From: Phenylobacterium deserti
GTDB taxonomy: Bacteria; Pseudomonadota; Alphaproteobacteria; Caulobacterales; Caulobacteraceae
Assembly (NCBI RefSeq): GCF_003254705.1
Contig: NZ_QFYR01000001.1
Location: forward strand, 1,426,001-1,490,000
Direction of reading: 5' to 3'
Length of the DNA stretch: 64,000 nt
Of this stretch, positions 41,503 through 51,337 are shown piece after piece (position 1 is the stretch's first letter; every line of letters begins with the position of its first letter). Both the position numbers and the translations under genes were made by a program. Under the pieces are notes generated by a model, which did not search any database, was not told the DNA's origin, and saw only the letters and a list, made by a program, of their open reading frames with translations.

Positions 41503-43538
41503 GTCAGTCCTCCGAAGATGGCGCGCCCGTCGCCCGGCCAGAAGGCGGCGGTGGCGGGGGCAAGGGTGATCACCGGCTGCACGTTCGAGACATAGGCCTC
41601 GTCCGTCAGGTTGCGGGCGTCCACGAACAGCGAGAGCTGCTCGCTGATCTGCCAGCCGGCATTGAGGTTCCAGACCGCATAGGACGGCGCCTTGGCGGTG
41701 TTGGCGAAGTCGACCCAGATGTCCGACGCGGACCACTCCACGGACGGTGCCACGAACCAGCCGGCCGGGTGCTCGTAGCGCAGCTCGGCGCGATAGAAGT
41801 GCTCCGGCGCCACCGGCAGGCGGTTGTCGCCGTACTGCCGGTCGCCCGAGAAGCGGAAATCCGACCAGGTCCAGGTCTGGCGCAGGCGAAGAGCCGGGGT
41901 GACCCGCCAGTCCAGCGCCGCCTCGATCCCCTGGTGCACGGTGTCGTCGGCGTTGAAGGTGGTGGCGGGCACGCCGAACTGCACCGTGTACTGAAGAAGC
42001 TCACCGTCCAGCTCCGCGCGATAGGCGGTCAGGTCCCAGGTGACCGGGCCCATGCGGCCGCGCGTGCCGACCTCGGCCGTCCAGGCCTCCTGCAGGCGAA
42101 TGGGGGCGAACCCGCCGTTGGTCGGCGACATGGAGCTGAAGTTTGGCGGCTCCACCGACTTCGTCAGGTTGGCGAACACCTGGGCCCCGCCCGCTGATTG
42201 CCAGAGCAGACCCACCCGCGGCGCGATCCAGTCGTACCGCTTGGTCACGTTAAAGGTCGAGCTGTTGGCGACCCCCGGGACGGCGAAACCGCGGTAATCG
42301 CGCTCGGTCCACCCAAAGGTCGCGCCGCCCACCACAGCCAGCTGGTCGGTGACGAACACCCGGCCCTCACCAAAGACGTCGGCGGCCTTGGCGTTCTGCA
42401 GGGACAAGGACTGCAGCGCGCCGCGGGCGCCCTGCCGGTTCACGAAGAAGGTCGAATCCAGATCGCCCTTGCGCAGCCAGACCCCGGCGAACCCGTCGGC
42501 GCGCCGCCCGGCCAGCTGCCCGTTCCAGTCCAGCCGTCCGAACGCGCCCCAATTGCGGCTCTGCTGGTCGATGACCTGGAAGATCGGGTGGTCGAGGTCC
42601 TTCCAAACGCCATAGACGGCGCCTTCGAACAGCGCGTCCTCGTTCAGCCGCCACCGCGTCCGCAGCGAGGCTCTGACGCCGCGCTGGTTGCGCCCCTGGT
42701 CGGCGGCGTAGGCGGCCGGCGCCGGCTGACGCGGGTTGGCCTGGAACTGCGTCCAGGTCAGCGCGCCGGGGATCTCCTGGGCGATGTTGGAGCCATTGAC
42801 GATCAGTCGAATCTCGCGGTCCTCACCCAGGCGGCGCCCGACATTCAGCGATGCGAACTGCAGGTTCTGCTGGCTTTGCGGGCGCCAGCCCTGCGCCGTC
42901 TGGTTGGTGGCGGACGCGTAGACGTCCCAGTCGCCGGACGTGCGGGCGATCGCCAGGTGCTCGCGGGCGAGGCCGAAGGAGCCGCCCTCCAGCCGCACCG
43001 CTTGGTCAAAGCCCGCATCGGCGCCCGTGGGCGTGACCATGTTCAGCGCCCCGCCCAGCAGCGCGCCGCCGAACCGCAGGGCGTTGCCGCCGCGATAGAC
43101 TTCCGTGAAACGGGCGCTCAGCGGGTCGGCGATCTGGCTGTCGCCGAAACCGTCGGCCTCGTTGAGCGGTACGCCGTCCTGGGCGATCAGCAGGCCGCGG
43201 TTGTGGTTGGCGTTGCCCAGGCCCGAGCCGCGGATCGAGATGCGGATGTCGCCGCCCCACTTGCGCTGAGCGTAGACGCCGGGCGCATCGCGCAGCATGT
43301 CGTCGAGGGCCAGGGCCGTACGACGGGCGTAGGACTCGGCCGAGATCACCGCCACCGCGCCCGGCGTGCGGGACAGGCGGTCTCGAGCGGCCGCCACGAC
43401 GGCAGGGTCCTCAGGGTCGGGACGGGCGGTGACGATGACGGTGTCCACCGTCTGGACGTCGTCGGCCGCGCAGGCGGCCCCAGGCAGAAAGGCGGCGCCA
43501 AGCGCCAGCGCGCTTGCGGCGCGCCAAAGGAAACTCAT
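41490..43538 (-). CDS. TonB-dependent receptor, probable copper uptake
   Basis: This 682-aa protein has a signal peptide (ending AACAADD) and a TonB-box-like TVIVTA. The plug (about 45-165: ALALDDMLRDAPGVYAQ, ISIRGSGLGNANHNRGLLI) is followed by a barrel ending IFGGLTWTF. It sits between a DUF2946 gene and the YcnI/PCuAC genes, an arrangement like the rhizobial pcu operon, so copper or copper-chelate import is the likely role. The barrel has no obvious Met-rich motif, so the substrate is inferred from context only. Confidence 0.87.
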   Translation of the reverse strand: MSFLWRAASALALGAAFLPGAACAADDVQTVDTVIVTARPDPEDPAVVAAARDRLSRTPGAVAVISAESYARRTALALDDMLRDAPGVYAQRKWGGDIRISIRGSGLGNANHNRGLLIAQDGVPLNEADGFGDSQIADPLSARFTEVYRGGNALRFGGALLGGALNMVTPTGADAGFDQAVRLEGGSFGLAREHLAIARTSGDWDVYASATNQTAQGWRPQSQQNLQFASLNVGRRLGEDREIRLIVNGSNIAQEIPGALTWTQFQANPRQPAPAAYAADQGRNQRGVRASLRTRWRLNEDALFEGAVYGVWKDLDHPIFQVIDQQSRNWGAFGRLDWNGQLAGRRADGFAGVWLRKGDLDSTFFVNRQGARGALQSLSLQNAKAADVFGEGRVFVTDQLAVVGGATFGWTERDYRGFAVPGVANSSTFNVTKRYDWIAPRVGLLWQSAGGAQVFANLTKSVEPPNFSSMSPTNGGFAPIRLQEAWTAEVGTRGRMGPVTWDLTAYRAELDGELLQYTVQFGVPATTFNADDTVHQGIEAALDWRVTPALRLRQTWTWSDFRFSGDRQYGDNRLPVAPEHFYRAELRYEHPAGWFVAPSVEWSASDIWVDFANTAKAPSYAVWNLNAGWQISEQLSLFVDARNLTDEAYVSNVQPVITLAPATAAFWPGDGRAIFGGLTWTF

Positions 43539-43603
43539 GGAAGAACTCCGAACGAGGTCGTCGTGGGCGCGCGCAAGCGCACGCCCGGCGGCGGATCAGT
43601 CGT

Positions 43604-43972
43604 TCAGAGGGTGGGTGGACCTTGCCCGGGCGGGCGCGGCGGCGCGCGGGCCAGCTGGGGCCAAAGTTCCGGGGCGGTGTCGTGCTCGACCCGCTGGGCC
43701 GCATAGACCACCGTGGTGACGGCCGGCTCCGGGGCGGGCAGGGCGGCCAGCGACGGTGCGAGGCAGTCGGCGCATGGCAGGCCGGCGAAGCTCTTCTTGC
43801 CTTGGCCTGGGTCGGCGGGGACTTCCACGGTCTGGACGCCCATGGCGCCGCAGATGACCATGGTCTCCGAGCCCGCCCCTTGCGAGGCGGCGGCCGCGCC
43901 GGGCAGCAGCGCCTGAATCATCAAGGCCAGGAAAGTCAGCAGGACGGCCACGGGCGTGTGCCCGCGTCGCAT
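43604..43972 (-). CDS. DUF2946-like secreted protein with CxxC motif
   Basis: This 122-aa protein has an N-terminal signal or membrane segment (VAVLLTFLALMIQALLPGAA), a single cysteine (MVICGAMG) and a CxxC motif (GLPCADCLAP). A proline-rich C-terminus follows. The cysteine spacing resembles DUF2946 proteins found with copper genes. Start options are the ATGs at 43972 and 43999; 43972 fits the signal peptide. It is first of the copper operon and divergent from the antiporter gene at 44082. It could be a periplasmic thiol metal binder, as inference. Confidence 0.72.
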   Translation of the reverse strand: MRRGHTPVAVLLTFLALMIQALLPGAAAASQGAGSETMVICGAMGVQTVEVPADPGQGKKSFAGLPCADCLAPSLAALPAPEPAVTTVVYAAQRVEHDTAPELWPQLARAPPRPPGQGPPTL

Positions 43973-44081
43973 GCTGTTTTCTCGCCTCGTGGCTCGCATG
44001 GCCGCGTTCTCTACGCTTCCGCTTGGATTTCTCAAGCGCCCGTTGCTGCGCTGCGGTTCCGTGCGGGGTAAATCTGATTCG

Positions 44082-45863
44082 ATGGAAGGCCACACATCTC
44101 CGGGCGACTACAAGGACGTTGTGCTGTTCCTGGCCACCGCCGGGGTGGTGGTGCCGCTGTTCCGCCGTTGGAGGATCAGCCCGATCCTCGGCTTCCTGGC
44201 GGCGGGCGTCGCGCTGGGGCCCTTCGGCCTCGGGCGCCTGGCGGCCGACGTGCCATGGCTGGGCGCCTTCACCATCGACAACCCGGTGGAGGTGGCGCAG
44301 CTCGCCGAGTTCGGCGTCGTCTTCTTGCTCTTCATGATCGGGCTGGAGCTGTCGTGGGACCGATTGCGGCGGATGCGGCGCTACGTCTTCGGCATGGGCG
44401 CCCTACAGGTCGCCCTGTGCGGCGGCCTGATCGCCTGGGCGGCGCTGATGCTGGGGCAGCCGCCGGGCGCGGCCTTCGCCATCGGCTCGGCCCTGGCCCT
44501 GTCGTCGACGGCCATCATCATGCCCCTGCTGGCGGAGCGAAAGCGGCAGCACTCCCTGGCGGGGCGCGCCACATTTTCCGTGCTGCTGTTTCAGGACCTG
44601 GCCGTCGCCCCAATCCTGATCACCCTGACCCTGCTGGGGCGGCGCGAGGCGCCGGTGTTCTCGGCCGACCTGCTGCTGGCCTTCGCTCCCGCCGTGCTGG
44701 GGCTGGCCGGCCTGTTCGCCGTCGGCCGGCTGCTGCTGCGGCCCATGCTGCGCTCGGTCGCCAAGGCCAAGAGCGAGGAGCTGTTCGTCGCCGCCTGCCT
44801 CCTGGTGGTGATCGGCGCCGGCCTGATCAGCGCCCTCACGGGGCTTTCCATGGCCCTGGGCGCCTTTGTCGCCGGGCTGCTGCTCGCCGAAACCGAGTTC
44901 CGTCACGAGGTCGAGGTGACCATCGAGCCCTTCAAGGGCCTGCTGCTCGGCGTCTTCTTCCTGTCTGTCGGCATCGGCCTCAACGTGCCGCTGCTGCTGG
45001 AGCGGCCCCTGGCGATCCTGGGCGTCGCCCTGGGCCTCACCTTGCTGAACGGCGTCGCGGTGCTGTTACTGGGGCGCCTGTTCGGCCTCAGCCTGCGGGC
45101 GGCGGCCGAGTCCGCCCTGCTGCTCGCAGGCGCCGGCGAGTTCGCCTTCGTGATCCTCGGCCAGGCGGCCGGCCAGCAGCTGGTCAGCCGCACCGTGGCC
45201 GACGCCCTGCTGGTGGCCGCGACCCTCTGCATGATGTGCAGCCCTCTGCTTGCGGCCATCGGCGCCCGCGTCGGGGGGCGCAAGATCGCGCCCTCGGAAC
45301 TGCCCGCCGATCCGGAAGGCGGGGCAGGGGACGGGCCCCGCGTGCTGGTGGTCGGCTATGGCCGGGTCGGCAAGCTGGTCGGCGACATGCTCAAGCGGCA
45401 CGAGATCCGCTGGGTGGCGGCCGAGCAGGACGCCCGGCTGGTCGAGGCCGGCCGGCGGGCCGGCGAGGCCGTGTTCTTCGGGGACGCCTCGCGGCCGGAG
45501 TTCCTCGCCCGCTGCGGGCTGTCGGACGTCGCCGCCTTGGTGGTCACCATGGACAGTCCGGAAGGCGCCGAAGCCATCGTGGCCCTGGCCCGCGAGCTTC
45601 GTCCCGACCTCACCATCGTCGCCCGCGCCCGCGACGCCCGCCACGCCAAGCGGCTCTACGAGCTGGGCGCCACCGACGCCGTTCCGGAAACCGTCGAGGC
45701 GAGCCTGCAGCTGTCCGAAGCGGTGCTGGTGGACGTGGGTGTTCCGATGGGGTTGGTGATCGCCTCGATTCACGAGCGGCGGGACGAGTTCCGCAAGGAT
45801 CTCAATCGTCCCGAAGCGCTTGGCGGCCGGCGCAAACGGCTCAGGCGCCCCGACGGGGGCTGA
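44082..45863 (+). CDS. CPA2-family monovalent cation:proton antiporter
   Basis: This 593-aa protein has a 12-TM exchanger domain (ISPILGFLAAGVALGPFGLG, ALALSSTAIIMPLLAERK and LLLGVFFLSVGIGLNV). An RCK/TrkA-N domain has VLVVGYGRVGKLVGDM at about residue 421, and a basic tail (GGRRKRLRRPDGG) ends it. It resembles KefB/YbaL K+/H+ antiporters. The ATG at 44082 matches the family start; upstream in-frame ATGs overlap the divergent copper operon's promoter region. It is the second antiporter of this family in the window. Confidence 0.88.
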   Translation: MEGHTSPGDYKDVVLFLATAGVVVPLFRRWRISPILGFLAAGVALGPFGLGRLAADVPWLGAFTIDNPVEVAQLAEFGVVFLLFMIGLELSWDRLRRMRRYVFGMGALQVALCGGLIAWAALMLGQPPGAAFAIGSALALSSTAIIMPLLAERKRQHSLAGRATFSVLLFQDLAVAPILITLTLLGRREAPVFSADLLLAFAPAVLGLAGLFAVGRLLLRPMLRSVAKAKSEELFVAACLLVVIGAGLISALTGLSMALGAFVAGLLLAETEFRHEVEVTIEPFKGLLLGVFFLSVGIGLNVPLLLERPLAILGVALGLTLLNGVAVLLLGRLFGLSLRAAAESALLLAGAGEFAFVILGQAAGQQLVSRTVADALLVAATLCMMCSPLLAAIGARVGGRKIAPSELPADPEGGAGDGPRVLVVGYGRVGKLVGDMLKRHEIRWVAAEQDARLVEAGRRAGEAVFFGDASRPEFLARCGLSDVAALVVTMDSPEGAEAIVALARELRPDLTIVARARDARHAKRLYELGATDAVPETVEASLQLSEAVLVDVGVPMGLVIASIHERRDEFRKDLNRPEALGGRRKRLRRPDGG

Positions 45864-46386
45864 AATGGGGCGGTGATTCGGCCCCCATCTGGCCACAACA
45901 TGGAACCAACCTGGGCTGTGTGGGTTTTGGCGTCGGTGCGATGTACCGCGAAAGGACCTGGCAGGCCCTGATGACAGCTGTGTCGGTGGTTCGAACTGAG
46001 GATTGGGGAGCGGACGCTTGCGTCCGTCCGTCTTCGTCGGCCCCCTGCGGCGGTTTCAGTGCTTTACAAGAAAAAGCAAGGACTTCACGCGGCCCGGAAG
46101 CAGGAGCTCGCCTCTTGTCTCCAGTCGCCGTAAAGAATGTGGAGGAAACGGAAGGTGACCCCGTACACGCAGGACGCGCTGGGATCGCCTTTGTGGAGGA
46201 TGAATTCCTCCCCCCGAAGTTGATTCTGGAGGGGATCGTTCTATAGCGTCCTGGCTTAGCTTCGTCTGGCTGGGGAAAATGGGGTCGGAGTGTGGCTTTG
46301 GCGACACTTACGCAACCATCTGGCCTTGATATAAGAGCGCTGGGTCAATTGGCCGCAGCACTGAGGGCAACGAGAGGGCTCTGATT
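45864..46386 (+). other. 523-base intergenic region, weak promoter candidate near its end
   Basis: No convincing gene on either strand; codon use and protein-like features are absent. It contains a small hairpin (GGAGGA / TCCTCC, 46195-46211) and, before ompA, a TATAAG at 46330-46335 that could be a -10 element, with a poor -35. The GC content looks lower than in the flanks. It may hold the long leader of the OmpA gene. Confidence 0.35.
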
Positions 46387-47577
46387 ATGAAGTTCAAACT
46401 CCTGGCAGGGGCCGCACTGGCCGCGGTCTTCGCCGCGACTGGCGCGTCCGCGCAACAGGGCTGGTATGGCGCCGTCGACCTCGGCTACCACTGGCCGGAA
46501 GGCATGGACGTTGAATCGTCCGCGAACGGCGCCAATGGCGCGCCGTACAACTGGACCATCTCGCAAGAAGACGACTGGGCCGGTTTCGCTCGCCTCGGCT
46601 ATCAGCTGAACCCGAACTGGCGCGTCGAACTGGAACTCGGCTACCGCAGCGGCGAGATCGAATCGATCCGCGGCAGCGGCAACCAGTCCATCATCGGCCT
46701 CTGCACGCCGGGCGTGGTCCGCACCGCCGCCGCCGGCACGTGCGGCTCTCCGGACGGTGACGCCAGCGTGTGGACCGCCATGGGCAACGTCATCTTCGAC
46801 GTCGCGCCGGGCGCCACCTTCAACCCGTTCATCGGCGCCGGCGTCGGCGTGGTGCGCGTGGACCTGAACTCCGTCGGCCAGTTCTCGAACATCCCGGGTA
46901 CCCTGGGCGCCGCCAACCCGGCGATCCAGAACCTGACGATCGACGACGAAGACAGCGCCTTCGCGTGGCAAGCTCTGGCCGGCGTGGCCTGGAAGGCTAC
47001 CGACCGCCTGAACGTCGACCTGACCTACCGCTATCTCGGTGGTTCGGACCTCGACTTCACCAGCACCGGCAGCAACAACATCCAGCCGGGCGTCTTCTCG
47101 GGCGAGTACCGCGACCAGTCGGTGACCCTGGGCCTGCGTTACTCCTTCGCGGCTCCGCCGGCTCCGCCGCCGCCGCCCCCGCCGCCCCCGCCGCCCCCGC
47201 CGCCGCCGCCTGAGCCCCCGGCTCCGCCGCCGCCGGCCTACGAGGCTCGCCAGTTCATCGTGTACTTCCCGTTCGATCAGTACGTGCTGACGCCGGAAGC
47301 CCAGCAAGTGGTGACGGAAGCTGCGAACTACGCCTCGGCTGGCAACGCCACCCGCGTCGTGGTCGTCGGTCACGCCGACACCTCGGGCTCGCAGTCCTAC
47401 AACGTCCGCCTGTCGGAACGCCGTGCGAAGGCCGTGGCCGACGCGCTGGTCGGTTCGGGCGTGAACCAGACGGCCCTGTCGGTCGACTGGAAGGGCGAGA
47501 CCCAACCCGCCGTCTCCACCGGCGACGGTGTGAAGGAACCGCTGAACCGTCGTTCGACGATCGACATCAACTTCTGA
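46387..47577 (+). CDS. OmpA-family outer-membrane protein
   Basis: This 396-aa protein has a signal peptide (ending GASAQ). An eight-stranded beta-barrel domain (about 22-255: GWYGAVDLGYHWPEGM and onward to VTLGLRYSFAAP) is followed by a proline-rich hinge (about 257-285) with long Pro runs encoded by repeated CCG/CCC. The C-terminal OmpA peptidoglycan-binding domain has FIVYFPFDQYVLTPEA and NVRLSERRAKAVADAL. It links the outer membrane to peptidoglycan and is probably an abundant porin-like protein. Strong codon bias and a strong terminator at 47612 support high expression. Confidence 0.94.
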   Translation: MKFKLLAGAALAAVFAATGASAQQGWYGAVDLGYHWPEGMDVESSANGANGAPYNWTISQEDDWAGFARLGYQLNPNWRVELELGYRSGEIESIRGSGNQSIIGLCTPGVVRTAAAGTCGSPDGDASVWTAMGNVIFDVAPGATFNPFIGAGVGVVRVDLNSVGQFSNIPGTLGAANPAIQNLTIDDEDSAFAWQALAGVAWKATDRLNVDLTYRYLGGSDLDFTSTGSNNIQPGVFSGEYRDQSVTLGLRYSFAAPPAPPPPPPPPPPPPPPPPEPPAPPPPAYEARQFIVYFPFDQYVLTPEAQQVVTEAANYASAGNATRVVVVGHADTSGSQSYNVRLSERRAKAVADALVGSGVNQTALSVDWKGETQPAVSTGDGVKEPLNRRSTIDINF

Positions 47578-47611
47578 TCTCGATCGCCGACGGTTACGTC
47601 GGACTAAGCGG

Positions 47612-47644
47612 GAGCCCGGCCGAAAGGCCGGGCTCTTTGCTTTT
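47612..47644 (+). terminator. intrinsic terminator of the OmpA gene
   Basis: A 10-bp perfect stem (47612-47621 / 47626-47635) with a GAAA tetraloop is followed by TTTGCTTTT. Confidence 0.95.
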
Positions 47645-47665
47645 GGGGCGAAGCTTGCGGCCCGC

Positions 47666-48136
47666 TCAGACCGGAAGCTGGGTGCTGGACTTCACTTCCT
47701 CCAGCACCGGATAGGTCCGGGTCTCCCGCACGCCCGGAATGCGCACCAGCACCTCGCCGAGGAAGGTGCGGTATTCGGCCAGGTCCCGGACCCGCGCCTT
47801 GATCAGGTAGTCGAAGCCCCCCGCCACCATGTGGCATTCCAGGATGTCGGCGGCCCGCCGCGCTTCGACCGCGAAGCTCTCGAAGACCTCCGGCGTCGTG
47901 CGATCCAGCACCACCTCCACGAAGATCAGCACCCCGCGTCCGACCTTCTGAGGGTCCAGCGTGGCGTGGAAGCCGGTTATGAAGCCGCCCTCCCGCAGTC
48001 GGCGTACGCGATCGGAGCAGGCCGACGGCGACAGCCCGCAGCGATCCGCCAGGTCGGCGTTGCTGATCCGCCCATCCGCCTGCAGGACCCGCAGCAGGCG
48101 CCGATCGATGTCGTCCAACCGAACGTTCTCCGCCAT
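47666..48136 (-). CDS. putR: Lrp/AsnC-family regulator, probably PutR
   Basis: This 156-aa protein has an N-terminal helix-turn-helix (LDDIDRRLLRVLQADGRISN, LADRCGLSPSACSDRVRRL) and a C-terminal RAM ligand-binding domain (VGRGVLIFVEVVLD, and FDYLIKARVRDLAEYRTFL). It is divergent from putA with 102 bases between starts, the classic arrangement of PutR, the proline-responsive activator of putA in alphaproteobacteria. The ATG at 48136 fits the family N-terminus. Role inferred from neighbourhood. Confidence 0.88.
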   Translation of the reverse strand: MAENVRLDDIDRRLLRVLQADGRISNADLADRCGLSPSACSDRVRRLREGGFITGFHATLDPQKVGRGVLIFVEVVLDRTTPEVFESFAVEARRAADILECHMVAGGFDYLIKARVRDLAEYRTFLGEVLVRIPGVRETRTYPVLEEVKSSTQLPV

Positions 48137-48238
48137 ATCAAAGAAGCTCCGATGATCCTGCGGCTGCAGGTGCCTACTTCCGTAGCACATTCAGACTGAT
48201 CTGCGTTACGCCGTGGATTGTAGCGCAGGGAGCCGCCG

Positions 48239-51200
48239 ATGCCGTTTGATCATCTGGACCAGGACAAGTTCGTCGACGAACGCACGGCCATCGCCCGCGC
48301 CCTGGAGGCCCGGCCGCTTTCCGAGCCCGAGCGCGGCGCCGTGAAGCTGGAGGCCGAGGCCCTGGTCCGCGCCGCGCGCAAGGCCGCCCGCAAGCAGGGC
48401 GTTGTCGAAAGCTTTCTGCAGGAGTTCAGCCTCTCCACCCGCGAAGGCCTGGCGCTGATGTGCCTGGCCGAGGCCCTGCTGCGCACGCCGGACGAAGAAA
48501 CCCGCGACCGGCTGATCGCCGAGAAGATCGCCTCCGCCGATTGGGCCAGCCACATCGGCCAGTCCGACAGCCTGCTGGTCAACGCCTCCACCTGGAGCCT
48601 GATGCTGACCGGCCGCATCATCGATCCGGACGAGGAGGTCGGCCGCGACCTGTCCGGCTTCGTGCGCAAGCTCGCCGGCCGCCTGGGCGAGCCGGTCATC
48701 CGCAAGGCCGTTGGCGCGGCGGTGAAGATCATGGGCGAGCAGTTCGTGCTCGGCTCCACCATCGAGCGGGCGATCAAGCGCGCCGGCAGGGACGGTTTCG
48801 TCTGCTCCTTCGACATGCTGGGCGAGGGCGCGCGCACCGACGCCGACGCCGACCGTTACGAGGCCGCCTACGCCGAGGCCCTGCGGGTCGTCGGCGCCCA
48901 CGCCAAGGGGCAGGGGCCGGAAGCCGGCCACGGCGTCTCCGTGAAGCTCTCGGCCCTGTCGCCCCGCTACGAGGCGCGCCAGGCCGAGCGGGTCTGGGTC
49001 GACCTCTACCCGCGCATCAAGCGCCTGGCTCTTGTGGCGGCGCAGGCCGACATCAACATGACCCTGGACGCCGAAGAGGCGGACCGCCTGGTGCTCTCGC
49101 TTGAGCTGCTGGATCGGCTGGCGCGCGAGCCGGAGCTCGGCGCCTGGACGGGCCTCGGCCTGGCCGTTCAGGCCTACCAGAAGCGCAGCCCGCAGGTGAT
49201 CGAAGCCGTGGCGCGCATCGCTCGCGGCAGCGGCCGCCGGCTCATGGTGCGCCTGGTCAAGGGCGCCTACTGGGACAGCGAAGTGAAGCGCGCGCAGGTG
49301 GGCGGCATGCCGGGCTATCCGGTCTACACCACCAAGGCGGCCACCGATCTCTCCTACCTCGTCTGCGCCCGCGCCCTGCTGGCGGCGGCGCCCGACCTCT
49401 ACGGCCAGTTCGCCACCCACAACGCCCACACCCTGGCGGCGGTGCGCGAGATGGCGCGGCAGGCCGGCCTGAACCCCGAGTTCCAGCGCCTCCACGGCAT
49501 GGGCGAGGCGCTCTATGGCGCAGCCCAGGAGCGCTACGGCGTCTTCCCGCTGCGGGTCTACGCGCCCGTCGGCAGCCACGAGGACCTGCTGCCCTATCTG
49601 GTTCGCCGACTGCTTGAGAACGGGGCCAACACCTCCTTCGTGCACGCCCTGCTGGACGAGAAGACCCCGGTGGAAAAGGTCGTCACCGACCCGATCGCCA
49701 CGGTTCAGAACACCGGCGCCGGCCCGCACCCGCGCATTCCGCTGCCGGTCGACGTCTACGGCTCGGCCCGTCGGAACTCCCTGGGCCTCGACCTGTCGAT
49801 CCGGGCGGTGCGCGAGCGCCTGGCGGGGGCCGTCGCGGCCCTCGATGGCGAGCGGCTGGAAGCCGGCCCCATCATCGGCGGCAAGCTCGCTCCGGCTCAC
49901 CAGGCGCAGGAGCGCCGCAGCCCCGCCGACCTGTCCCGCGTCATCGGCCAGGCCTGGGACGCCACGCCCGACCAGGTGGACAGCGCCTACCTCGCCGCCG
50001 CCGCCGCTCAGCAGGCCTGGGACGACCAGGGCGGCGAAGCGCGCGCCAAGGTCCTGCGGGCTATGGGCGATGCGCTGGAAGCCAACATCGACCGCCTGAT
50101 CGCCCTGTGCTCGCGCGAAGCCGGCAAGACCCTCTCGGACGGTATCGCCGAGGTGCGCGAGGCGGCCGACTTCTGCCGCTACTACGCCTCCCTGGCCGAG
50201 CGTCAGTTCGCCCAGCCGGAAACGCTGAAAGGGCCGGTCGGCGAGACCAACCGTCTGTCCCTCCACGGCCGAGGCGTGTTCGCCTGCATCAGCCCGTGGA
50301 ACTTCCCCCTGGCCATCTTCACCGGCCAGATCGCCGCCGCCCTGGCGGCCGGCAACGCCGTGCTGGCCAAGCCGGCCGAACAGACGCCCCTGATCGCGGC
50401 GGAAGCCGTGCGCCTGTTCCACAAGGCCGGCCTCAACCCTGACCTGCTGCACCTCTTGCCCGGCGAAGGCGCCGTGGTCGGCCAGGCGCTGGTCTCTCAT
50501 CCGACCTGCGCGGGCGTGGCTTTCACCGGCGGCACCGACACGGCCTGGGCCATCAACCGCACCCTGGCCGCCCGGCAGGGCCCTATCGTGCCCTTTATCG
50601 CCGAAACCGGCGGGCTGAACGCCATGTTCGTCGACACCACCGCCCTGCGCGAGCAGGTGATTGACGATGTGCTCTCCTCAGGCTTCGGCTCGGCGGGCCA
50701 GCGCTGCTCGGCCCTGCGGCTGCTGTTCCTGCCGGAAGACACCGCCGACATGGTGGTCGAGGGCATCCTCGGCGCCATGGACGCCCTGGTGATCGGCGAT
50801 CCCGCCGACCCGCGCGCCGACCTCGGCCCGGTGATCGACGAGGACGCCCGCGCCATGCTGCAGGCCCACGTCGAGCGCCTGTCCCGCGACGCCAAGCTGC
50901 TGCGCCAGCTGCCCGCGCCGGACGGCGGCCACTTCTTCGGCCCGGCCATCGCGGAGGTCCCCTCCGGCGGCTTCCTCACCAAGGAGGTGTTCGGCCCGAT
51001 CCTGCACGTGGTCCGCTACAAGCCCGGCAAGCTCCAGGAAGCCGCCGCGCCCCTGCGCGCCGCCGGCTACGGCCTGACGCTGGGCATCCACACCCGCATC
51101 GAGGCTTTCGCCGAGGAGGTCCGCCGCGCCGTCCCCGTCGGCAACGCCTATGTGAACCGCTCGATGATCGGGGCCGTGGTGGGCGTCCAGCCGTTCGGCG

Positions 51201-51334
51201 GCGAAGGCCTGTCGGGCACCGGGCCCAAGGCCGGCGGCCCGCACGCCCTGCTGCGCTACGCGGTGGAGCGGGCCGTCAGCATCAACATCACCGCCCAGGG
51301 CGGCGATCCGGCCCTGCTGAACCTGGATCTCTAG
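48239..51334 (+). CDS. putA: bifunctional proline dehydrogenase / P5C dehydrogenase
   Basis: This 1031-aa protein has a PRODH barrel (about 130-450: GHGVSVKLSALSPRYEA, MVRLVKGAYWD) and a P5C dehydrogenase domain (about 510-1010). The catalytic glutamate region is FIAETGGLNAM and the nucleophile is C823 (GSAGQRCSALRL). There is no N-terminal DNA-binding domain, so it is a non-regulatory short PutA. It oxidises proline to glutamate via FAD and NAD at the inner membrane. It is likely activated by the divergent PutR. Confidence 0.95.
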   Translation: MPFDHLDQDKFVDERTAIARALEARPLSEPERGAVKLEAEALVRAARKAARKQGVVESFLQEFSLSTREGLALMCLAEALLRTPDEETRDRLIAEKIASADWASHIGQSDSLLVNASTWSLMLTGRIIDPDEEVGRDLSGFVRKLAGRLGEPVIRKAVGAAVKIMGEQFVLGSTIERAIKRAGRDGFVCSFDMLGEGARTDADADRYEAAYAEALRVVGAHAKGQGPEAGHGVSVKLSALSPRYEARQAERVWVDLYPRIKRLALVAAQADINMTLDAEEADRLVLSLELLDRLAREPELGAWTGLGLAVQAYQKRSPQVIEAVARIARGSGRRLMVRLVKGAYWDSEVKRAQVGGMPGYPVYTTKAATDLSYLVCARALLAAAPDLYGQFATHNAHTLAAVREMARQAGLNPEFQRLHGMGEALYGAAQERYGVFPLRVYAPVGSHEDLLPYLVRRLLENGANTSFVHALLDEKTPVEKVVTDPIATVQNTGAGPHPRIPLPVDVYGSARRNSLGLDLSIRAVRERLAGAVAALDGERLEAGPIIGGKLAPAHQAQERRSPADLSRVIGQAWDATPDQVDSAYLAAAAAQQAWDDQGGEARAKVLRAMGDALEANIDRLIALCSREAGKTLSDGIAEVREAADFCRYYASLAERQFAQPETLKGPVGETNRLSLHGRGVFACISPWNFPLAIFTGQIAAALAAGNAVLAKPAEQTPLIAAEAVRLFHKAGLNPDLLHLLPGEGAVVGQALVSHPTCAGVAFTGGTDTAWAINRTLAARQGPIVPFIAETGGLNAMFVDTTALREQVIDDVLSSGFGSAGQRCSALRLLFLPEDTADMVVEGILGAMDALVIGDPADPRADLGPVIDEDARAMLQAHVERLSRDAKLLRQLPAPDGGHFFGPAIAEVPSGGFLTKEVFGPILHVVRYKPGKLQEAAAPLRAAGYGLTLGIHTRIEAFAEEVRRAVPVGNAYVNRSMIGAVVGVQPFGGEGLSGTGPKAGGPHALLRYAVERAVSINITAQGGDPALLNLDL

Positions 51335-51337
51335 GCT

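Noticed and set aside
44168..46246. 692-codon plus-strand frame overlapping the second CPA2 antiporter
   Set aside because: The antiporter is in another frame with full RCK and TM motifs; this frame is Arg/Pro/Gly shadow sequence that happens to run into the intergenic region.
47158..47240. CCG/CCC repeat as a microsatellite or regulatory repeat
   Set aside because: It encodes the proline hinge of the OmpA protein in frame, so the repeat is explained by coding.
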